Assembly: GCA_030632885.1 (NCBI GenBank)
Contig: DAOVTW010000030.1
Coordinates: forward strand, 1 to 38,601
DNA from: JAIOSM01 sp023143455
GTDB lineage: Bacteria; Desulfobacterota; Desulfobacteria; Desulfobacterales; Desulfobacteraceae
Length of the DNA: 38,601 nucleotides
Direction of reading: 5' to 3'
Part shown: in pieces, positions 33,498-38,601 of the stretch
Numbering within the stretch: the stretch's first letter is position 1
How the letters are laid out: the number at the start of each line of letters is the position of its first letter
The notes under the pieces: model-generated
Seen by the model: only the letters and a program-made list of their open reading frames with translations
Told to the model about the DNA's origin: nothing
Database searches by the model: none
Program-made: the position numbers and the translations under genes

Positions 33498-34622
33498 TTA
33501 TTCAGGAAATTTCTGATCTGGTTTTTCATTAAGCTTTTCTTTTAATTTTTTAAGTCCGGGTCTTGCATATGCCATATGTCCTTCTTTGAGAGTTCTTCCA
33601 TTGATCATGGCTTCACTTCTCAATCTTTTTCCCATGGTTTTTTCCAATTGTCTTCCAAGCCAGAGAACTCTGTCTACATCCCAACCATGTTTTATACCCA
33701 TTTCATCAATCTGAACAAGTGTGTCTTCAAGACAAATAAGCCCTACAAATCTTGGATCGTCATAATAATATTCTCCGGTTCCCCTTATGGGACGATCATC
33801 AATAAAGTTTGCAGGCTGCCCGCCAAGCCCTCCAAGCGTTGCCTCAAAACATGTTATTCCTGCCTGAAGTGCTGCAAGAACAGATGCAGATGCGATTCTT
33901 TTAGTTTCATGGAAATGTGCAATATGCACACTTGGATCAGGCATTGCATCAAGTACCATTGAAAAATACCTGTAGACATCTGCTGCAGAAGCGCTGCCGT
34001 CATGATCTGCATGTTCTACATCATGGGCTCCTATGTCAAACCATCTTTTAGTAAACTCAACTGCATCTTTCATATCTGTAGCACCACCTATGGGGCTTCC
34101 CCATATTGTACTTACAGTGCCGCACATTTTAATTCCAGCAGCATTACATTTTTTTGTACATCTCTCAGCTTCTGCCCAGTAATTTGGCAGGGTAGTACCG
34201 GAATTTGCAAAATGATGCTCTTCTTCTGTAGAAACCATCATGAGTATTCTATCAGGACCAACTTCTTTTTGTTTTAATTCAATTGCCCTGTTAACAGAAG
34301 GTTCTCTAATGGTTATGGCAGTAAAACACACATCATCAACATTAATACCTCTTTTAGCACATTTTTGCTTAAATTTCTCTCCCTTTAAATAGGCAAGGAG
34401 CTCTTCAGCATCGCTGAACTGAGGCATTGAATGTGGGTTGCCTAAATTAGTAACCTCAATATCCCTGCATCCTGCAAAAATAAGTTCTTCAAGATAAGTT
34501 TTTTTTGCTTCAGTTGAAATAAATTTTTCTTCATGCTGAAACCCGTCTCTAACAGTTATGTCGCCAATAGTAACCTTTTTTGGCATCCTTGGAAAAATTT
34601 TCCACATATCATATTCAGTCAT
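33498..34622 (-). CDS. HMG-CoA lyase-like enzyme
   Basis: The 374-residue TIM-barrel protein of the HMGL family cleaves or condenses acyl-CoA at a carbon-carbon bond. I see the N-terminal ITVRDGFQHEEKFISTEAKK (R-D-G-x-Q), EVTNLGNP and the metal motif HIAHFHETKRIAS (H-x-H), then the cysteine loop region TLGGLGGQPANF. In classical HMG-CoA lyases a GLGGCP motif carries a catalytic cysteine; here it is GLGGQP, so the cysteine is absent and the chemistry may differ. It is about 70 residues longer than typical lyases, mostly at the C-terminus. Context suggests cleavage of a hydroxymethylglutaryl-CoA-like intermediate. Confidence 0.72.
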   Translation of the reverse strand: MTEYDMWKIFPRMPKKVTIGDITVRDGFQHEEKFISTEAKKTYLEELIFAGCRDIEVTNLGNPHSMPQFSDAEELLAYLKGEKFKQKCAKRGINVDDVCFTAITIREPSVNRAIELKQKEVGPDRILMMVSTEEEHHFANSGTTLPNYWAEAERCTKKCNAAGIKMCGTVSTIWGSPIGGATDMKDAVEFTKRWFDIGAHDVEHADHDGSASAADVYRYFSMVLDAMPDPSVHIAHFHETKRIASASVLAALQAGITCFEATLGGLGGQPANFIDDRPIRGTGEYYYDDPRFVGLICLEDTLVQIDEMGIKHGWDVDRVLWLGRQLEKTMGKRLRSEAMINGRTLKEGHMAYARPGLKKLKEKLNEKPDQKFPE

Positions 34623-34658
34623 ACCTCCTCCATTATAAAATATTTTTTAAAAGTTATA

Positions 34659-36248
34659 TTAAAATTTAAAATTTCCAAAAGACGGGTCTCCAATGGGTTT
34701 AAGGTGGCTCACTTCAAGTGCCATTGATAGCCAATCTCTTATCTCACTAAATTTCAAAACTCTGTCATTAAACAGTCTTGATCCACAAAAAAACGGATGT
34801 GCATCTCCTTCATATATATCAATTATTTTCTGCCTGAACTCTTGTTTTTCTTCTTCAGACATAGGTTTTTTCATTGCGTTTCGTTTTGCTTCCTCAATAG
34901 AAAGAAGAACACCTCCGGCACTCTGCCCACTCATAACAGATGTCCTTGCCCGCATTGTGGAAAAAAGAAAATGAGGTCTATAAGCCCTGCCGCACATTCC
35001 ATAATTAGCAGCGCCATTGTCAGGTCCTATTACAAGCTGTATCCTTGGAACCTGAGCACAGGCAACTGCTTTCACCATGTCTGCACCATATTTTCCAATA
35101 CCTGAATGTTCAGAATCCGAACCTATCATAAACCCGGGTGAATTCTGGATAAACAAAAGAGGTATTTTTTCATTGGAACATCTTACAACCCACTCAGCAA
35201 TTTTTTGTGCTGCTTCATGGAATATTATTCCAACCTGATTAGATGCTACAATACCAACAGGGTTCCCTTTTATCCTGATAGTACCTGTTAACACATTGGT
35301 AGCTTTTCCAATGGCATAATTCTTTTTATATTCATGAAAATGGCTTGCATCAGCTATACATTTTATTATTTCCCTTGTATCTATTCCCTGCTGAGTTGAA
35401 ATTGGCAAATGATCATAAATATTCTCAGCAGGCACTAAAGGTTCTTGTTCCTGATATTGATGCAAATGAATTTTTTGAGGTTTGGAAAGAGCGAGAATCT
35501 CTCTTACTGTGGCTGTAGCATGCTCCTGGCTTTCGCACAAATGATCTGCTCCCCCGGAAACTTGAGTATGTACTTTTGCCCCACCAAGATCTTCTGCTGA
35601 TATAACTTCTCCGGTTGCCATCTTAACCAAAGGAGGTCCTCCTAAAAAAGAAAAGGAAGATTTATCAATCATTATTGATTCACAGGCCATAAACACTATA
35701 TAAGCACCTCCGGCTGTATTCCCGCCGGTACTCATTGTTACCTGCTTTAACCCCTTGGAAGCCATTCTTGCCATATTATAAAAAATAGATCCAAAATGCT
35801 GGTCATCAGGAAACACATCAGCCTGCATGGGAAGAAAAACTCCTCCTGAATCAGCAATATATATACAATTCAACCCGCAATTTTCTGCAATTGCCTGGGC
35901 TCGCATATGCTTTTTAAGAGTAATGGGGAAATATGTCCCGGCCTTTACCCTTGAATCATTAGCCATAATCATTGTCCAATTGCCATGGACTTTACCGATT
36001 CCGGTTACAATACCACCACAGGGCACATCTGGAACTCCCGGGTAATCCATACCAAAACCTGCAAGCAAAGAAAGTTCATAAAATTTAGTATCCGGATCAA
36101 TTATTTCAGAAATAAGATCCCTGACAGGGCGTTTCTTATTTTTAGCAAGCTTATCAACAGCTTTTTGACCGCCAGGCCATCTAGCCTCATATTGACGTTG
36201 TTCAAGCTTTTTCTCCTCATTAAGCCAATGTTCTCTATTCTCTGTCAT
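34659..36248 (-). CDS. Acyl-CoA carboxylase carboxyltransferase (MCC beta-like)
   Basis: The 529-residue protein is a crotonase-fold carboxyltransferase similar to the beta subunit of 3-methylcrotonyl-CoA carboxylase. Key blocks are CIYIADSGGVFLPMQADVFP, the acyl-CoA oxyanion region STGGNTAGGAYIVFMACES, GGAKVHTQVSGGADHLC and the second-domain IQNSPGFMIGSDSEHSGIGK. No biotin carboxylase/biotin carrier subunit gene is in the window, so the biotinylated partner must be elsewhere. It could alternatively serve a glutaconyl-CoA decarboxylase. It lies 10 bases downstream of the crotonase gene. Confidence 0.85.
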   Translation of the reverse strand: MTENREHWLNEEKKLEQRQYEARWPGGQKAVDKLAKNKKRPVRDLISEIIDPDTKFYELSLLAGFGMDYPGVPDVPCGGIVTGIGKVHGNWTMIMANDSRVKAGTYFPITLKKHMRAQAIAENCGLNCIYIADSGGVFLPMQADVFPDDQHFGSIFYNMARMASKGLKQVTMSTGGNTAGGAYIVFMACESIMIDKSSFSFLGGPPLVKMATGEVISAEDLGGAKVHTQVSGGADHLCESQEHATATVREILALSKPQKIHLHQYQEQEPLVPAENIYDHLPISTQQGIDTREIIKCIADASHFHEYKKNYAIGKATNVLTGTIRIKGNPVGIVASNQVGIIFHEAAQKIAEWVVRCSNEKIPLLFIQNSPGFMIGSDSEHSGIGKYGADMVKAVACAQVPRIQLVIGPDNGAANYGMCGRAYRPHFLFSTMRARTSVMSGQSAGGVLLSIEEAKRNAMKKPMSEEEKQEFRQKIIDIYEGDAHPFFCGSRLFNDRVLKFSEIRDWLSMALEVSHLKPIGDPSFGNFKF

Positions 36249-36258
36249 ATAATTTTCC

Positions 36259-37044
36259 TTATTTTCCTTTATAAACAGGCTTACGTTTTTCTTGAAAAGC
36301 TTTTAGTCCTTCAACTCTATCTTCAGTAGGAATTGTTATTCTGTATGCATTGGATTCAATGGCAAGCCCTGTTGCAAGGTCTGTCTCAATCCCTTTGTTT
36401 ATCGCATATTTTGCCTGCTCAATAGCAATTGGCCCTGTTTCATTAATCATTGCGACGTACTCCATACACGTATCAATAAGTTCCTCGCTTTTACAAACTT
36501 TATTGGCAAGCCCGATAGCCAATGCCTCATCCGCACCTACTCTTTTCCCTGTAAAGATAAGTTCTTTGGCTTTTGCAACTCCCACAATTCTTGGAAGTCT
36601 CTGGGTTCCGCCACCACCGGGGATAATTGCAAGTCTTGCCTCGGTAAGACCCATTGTTGCATTTTCTGACAATACTCTAATATCGGAAGCAAGAGCAAGT
36701 TCTGTTCCACCACCCAGTGCAACTCCGTTAATAGCTGCGATCACAGGTTTTGGAAAATCATGAACATCTGAAAGCACGCCTCTTATGGTTAAAATGAATT
36801 TTTTAACTTCATCCTGACTTAATGTTGCTCTCTCTTTTAAATCAGCTCCGGCACAAAATGCTTTTTCACCAGATCCTGTAATTATCAGACATCTTAAATC
36901 ATTTTTAAATTGAAGATCAAAAAGCTCATCGCGAAGAGCATATAAAAGATCAAAATTAAAAGAATTCATTGCCTTTACTCGGTTCAACCTCAAGATGACA
37001 GCATTATTTTTTTCTTCTTTTAATATAAGTTTTTCTTGCACCAT
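36259..37044 (-). CDS. Enoyl-CoA hydratase, methylglutaconyl-CoA hydratase-like
   Basis: The 261-residue crotonase hydrates an enoyl-CoA. The oxyanion hole region is GSGEKAFCAGADLKER and the two glutamates are in GVALGGGTELALASDIRVLS and MGLTEARLAIIPGGGGTQRL. The last block resembles AUH/LiuC, methylglutaconyl-CoA hydratase. Length and C-terminus (FQEKRKPVYKGK) are normal. It follows the acyl-CoA dehydrogenase gene by 23 bases and precedes the carboxyltransferase, the order expected of a Liu-type pathway. Confidence 0.85.
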   Translation of the reverse strand: MVQEKLILKEEKNNAVILRLNRVKAMNSFNFDLLYALRDELFDLQFKNDLRCLIITGSGEKAFCAGADLKERATLSQDEVKKFILTIRGVLSDVHDFPKPVIAAINGVALGGGTELALASDIRVLSENATMGLTEARLAIIPGGGGTQRLPRIVGVAKAKELIFTGKRVGADEALAIGLANKVCKSEELIDTCMEYVAMINETGPIAIEQAKYAINKGIETDLATGLAIESNAYRITIPTEDRVEGLKAFQEKRKPVYKGK

Positions 37045-37067
37045 AAGTCATTCCTTAAATAAATAAT

Positions 37068-38216
37068 TTAACATCCAATATATCTTGAGATAACCAATCT
37101 TTGAACCTCTGATGTTCCTTCGCCGATTTCAAGAAGTTTTTGATCACGATAGAACCGCTCAACATCATATTCTTTCATAAGCCCGTATCCACCATGAATT
37201 TGGACAGCGTGATCTGCAACCCTACTCATTACTTCAGAACAATAAAGCTTAGCCATTGCAGCTTCTTTTTCAAAGGCTCTTTTCTTATCTTTTAACCAGC
37301 ATGCTTTATATAAAAGGTTTCTTGCAAGCTCTATTTCCATGGCACAATCCGCAAGCTTAAAAGCTATTGCCTGAAATTTTGAAATGGGTTGATTAAACTG
37401 TTCTCTGTTTTTTGCATAATTTAATGCAAGGTCATAAGCACCCTGCGCTCCGCCAAGCCCCATTGATCCAATAGATAATCTTCCACCATCAAGAGTTTTC
37501 AGCATCTGGTGGAAACCATCTCCTTTTTTCCCAAGGATATTTTCTTTAGGAATTCTTACATCATCAAAGTATAACTCACCAGTATTCGATGCTCTCCACA
37601 TAAGTTTTTTATGCATTGGTATTGCTTTAAACCCGGGAGTACCGGCTTCGACAAGGAAACAAGAATATTCAGGTTTGCCATTTTCCCTTGTACCGGTAAT
37701 TGCCTGAACAGTAACACCTGCTGTCATATCACACGCAGCATTAGTAATAAATATTTTAGAACCGTTGATCACCCATTCATCACCATCCAATCGAGCAGTT
37801 GTTTTACTTCCTCCCGCATCAGATCCGGCAGTTGGTTCAGTAAGCCCAAAACCCCATAAAGTTTCACCGCTGCAAAGCTTGGGGAGATATTTTTTTTTTT
37901 GTTCTTCGGTACCAAAATAATATATCGGACCAATGCCAAGAGAATTACCTGCTGCAACAGTTGCAGCTTGTGAACCATCAATCCTTGCAATCTCTTCAAC
38001 ACCAATTATATATGAAATATAGTCCATTCCCTGACCTTCATATTCGTCAGAAACAAACATACCGAAAAGACCAATTTCACCCATTTTACGGGTAAGTTCA
38101 GATGAAAACTCCTCTTTTTCGTCCAATTCCTGGGCAATGGGAGCTATTTCCTTCTGGGCAAACTTTCTTACTTCCTTGCGAATCATTTTTTGTTCTGTTG
38201 TAAGATCGAAATCCAC
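37068..38216 (-). CDS. Acyl-CoA dehydrogenase
   Basis: The 382-residue FAD enzyme makes the first double bond of acyl-CoA oxidation. It shows the FAD/substrate signatures GFGLTEPTAGSDAGGSKTTA and the C-terminal QIHGGYGLMKEYDVERFYRD, then LLEIGEGTSEVQ. The glutamate in GEGTSE is the catalytic base position of butyryl/short-chain enzymes; isovaleryl-CoA dehydrogenases usually have a non-acidic residue there. The substrate is therefore a short or branched acyl-CoA that I cannot fix further. It is the first gene of the operon, behind the promoter at 38337-38364. Confidence 0.88.
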   Translation of the reverse strand: MDFDLTTEQKMIRKEVRKFAQKEIAPIAQELDEKEEFSSELTRKMGEIGLFGMFVSDEYEGQGMDYISYIIGVEEIARIDGSQAATVAAGNSLGIGPIYYFGTEEQKKKYLPKLCSGETLWGFGLTEPTAGSDAGGSKTTARLDGDEWVINGSKIFITNAACDMTAGVTVQAITGTRENGKPEYSCFLVEAGTPGFKAIPMHKKLMWRASNTGELYFDDVRIPKENILGKKGDGFHQMLKTLDGGRLSIGSMGLGGAQGAYDLALNYAKNREQFNQPISKFQAIAFKLADCAMEIELARNLLYKACWLKDKKRAFEKEAAMAKLYCSEVMSRVADHAVQIHGGYGLMKEYDVERFYRDQKLLEIGEGTSEVQRLVISRYIGC

Positions 38217-38306
38217 CCTGTGCCTCCTTTGAGTATTTAGTTAATCAATCTGGCAAAAAGCCCTGTATCAAACCTTAAACTCCTTGCCAGCCTTACATTC
38301 AAATAA

Positions 38307-38324
38307 ACTGATCGAGCGCTCAGT
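38307..38324. promoter_or_regulatory. TetR-type palindromic operator before the acyl-CoA operon
   Basis: ACTGA-TCGAGCGC-TCAGT is an 18-bp near-perfect palindrome with a GAGCGCTC core, located just downstream of the promoter -10. Such C/G-centred palindromes are typical of TetR-family regulators of acyl-CoA metabolism. No TetR gene is present in the window, so the repressor, if any, acts from elsewhere. Confidence 0.55.
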
Positions 38325-38336
38325 CTACTTTTTTAT

Positions 38337-38364
38337 AATATATTTTAAAACACTGTTTTGTCAA
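38337..38364 (-). promoter_or_regulatory. Sigma-70 promoter of the acyl-CoA operon
   Basis: On the minus strand TTGACA (38364-38359) is followed after 16 bases by TATATT (38342-38337), with TATTAT two bases further as an alternative -10. It precedes the acyl-CoA dehydrogenase gene by about 115 bases and places the palindrome 38307-38324 at the start of the transcript. Confidence 0.65.
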
Positions 38365-38460
38365 ATACTTTTTTAAAAATTAATTAGTTATAACCATTTT
38401 AATATTAAATTCTGGAAAAGCGAGCTTGAGAGCATCTAAAAGATTTTTCTGAGTAGTGGC

Positions 38461-38601
38461 TAACGCCCGAGATGAGCATCGATTTGTGTGAATATTGGAG
38501 TGCGTAGCAACTGCAATATTCATAGAAATCGATGCTCCATTGAGTTGTTAGTACCGCCTTCGGCGGTGCAAACAACTCAATGGTCTACAGCTCGGGCGTT
38601 A
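38461..38601. repeat. 141-bp three-way-junction element, possibly attC-like, cut by the window end
   Basis: Outer arms TAACGCCCGAG (38461-38471) and CTCGGGCGTTA (38591-38601) are perfect inverted copies. Inside lie two long hairpins. The first pairs AGCATCGATTT (38475-38485) and TGAATATTG (38489-38497) with CAATATTCA (38514-38522) and AAATCGATGCT (38526-38536). The second pairs CCATTGAGTTGTT (38537-38549) with AACAACTCAATGG (38571-38583) and is capped by a GTACCGCC/GGCGGTGC stem with a TTC loop. The ends CTAAC...GTTA recall integron attC sites, whose length limit it just reaches, but the double-hairpin body is unusual. A non-autonomous mobile element or a structured RNA are alternatives. No gene lies in 38217-38601. 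Confidence 0.7.

Noticed and set aside
38461..38601. Firm call of an integron cassette array
   Set aside because: Only one candidate site is visible, no integrase or second attC is in the window, and the right-hand flank is missing.

Overview
The window looks like chromosomal DNA of an AT-rich, strictly anaerobic, Gram-negative deltaproteobacterium, most likely a sulfate reducer of the Desulfobacterales (Desulfobacter/Desulfobacula relatives). This is inferred from content: a tungsten/molybdenum aldehyde:ferredoxin oxidoreductase with its own small sulfur carrier, a YggT-DivIVA-PilT-PilT block, a Liu-type leucine/isovalerate degradation cluster with an acetoacetyl-CoA synthetase, and a NicO/DUF1007 metal exporter pair. 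No rRNA, tRNA or CRISPR array was recognised.

Layout. 1-1.7 kb: remains of a transposase broken by several frameshifts. 1.76-3.74 kb: an AbiE-type (type IV) toxin-antitoxin pair behind two identically built 51-bp operator modules. 3.8-7.3 kb: a B12-binding radical SAM protein, a membrane metallophosphoesterase and a PlsC-like acyltransferase. 7.4-11.5 kb: MoaD/ThiS carrier and AOR, preceded by two decayed genes (an FAD oxidoreductase tail and a livG-like ABC ATPase) and an FCD-type GntR regulator with a visible promoter and operator. 11.6-17.5 kb: envelope and motility block (YggT, DivIVA, PilT, PilU-like ATPase, zinc-ribbon/receiver-like protein, SpoU methyltransferase, M23 protein, GT51 transglycosylase). 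17.6-19.8 kb: TrmB-type regulator and ornithine aminotransferase-like enzyme. 19.8-23.2 kb: M23 peptidase, NicO exporter, DUF1007 protein, Nudix hydrolase. 23.2-25.3 kb: an OYE::DsbA fusion scar and two damaged genes of trans-3-hydroxy-L-proline catabolism. 25.4-26.6 kb: MscS channel. 26.8-26.95 kb: a 175-bp imperfect palindrome. 27.1-29.0 kb: 5'-truncated acetyl-CoA synthetase joined head-to-head to a 5'-truncated sigma-54 activator through a 12-bp palindrome. 29.0-29.75 kb: a hypothetical gene behind a near-consensus FliA (sigma-28) promoter. 29.7-38.2 kb: methyltransferase, enoyl-CoA hydratase remnant, and the Liu-type operon (acyl-CoA dehydrogenase, crotonase, acyl-CoA carboxyltransferase, HMG-CoA lyase-like enzyme, XRE-cupin regulator, acetoacetyl-CoA synthetase) read leftward from a strong promoter with a TetR-type palindrome. 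38.46-38.60 kb: a 141-bp element folding into a three-way junction, cut by the window end.

How it works together. The rightmost operon would convert branched or short acyl-CoA through an enoyl-CoA, a carboxylated intermediate and a hydroxyacyl-CoA to acetyl-CoA and acetoacetate, with acetoacetate reactivated by the synthetase. The AOR/MoaD pair handles an unknown aldehyde. The window also carries about seven separate gene-inactivating events (frameshifts, internal deletions, truncating junctions) among otherwise well-kept genes, so a substantial part of its amino-acid, acetate and transport catabolism appears to be decaying.

The most distinctive signals are the AbiE operator arrays, the terminal three-way-junction element, the FliA promoter before an unknown gene, and the palindromic acs/sigma-54 junction.
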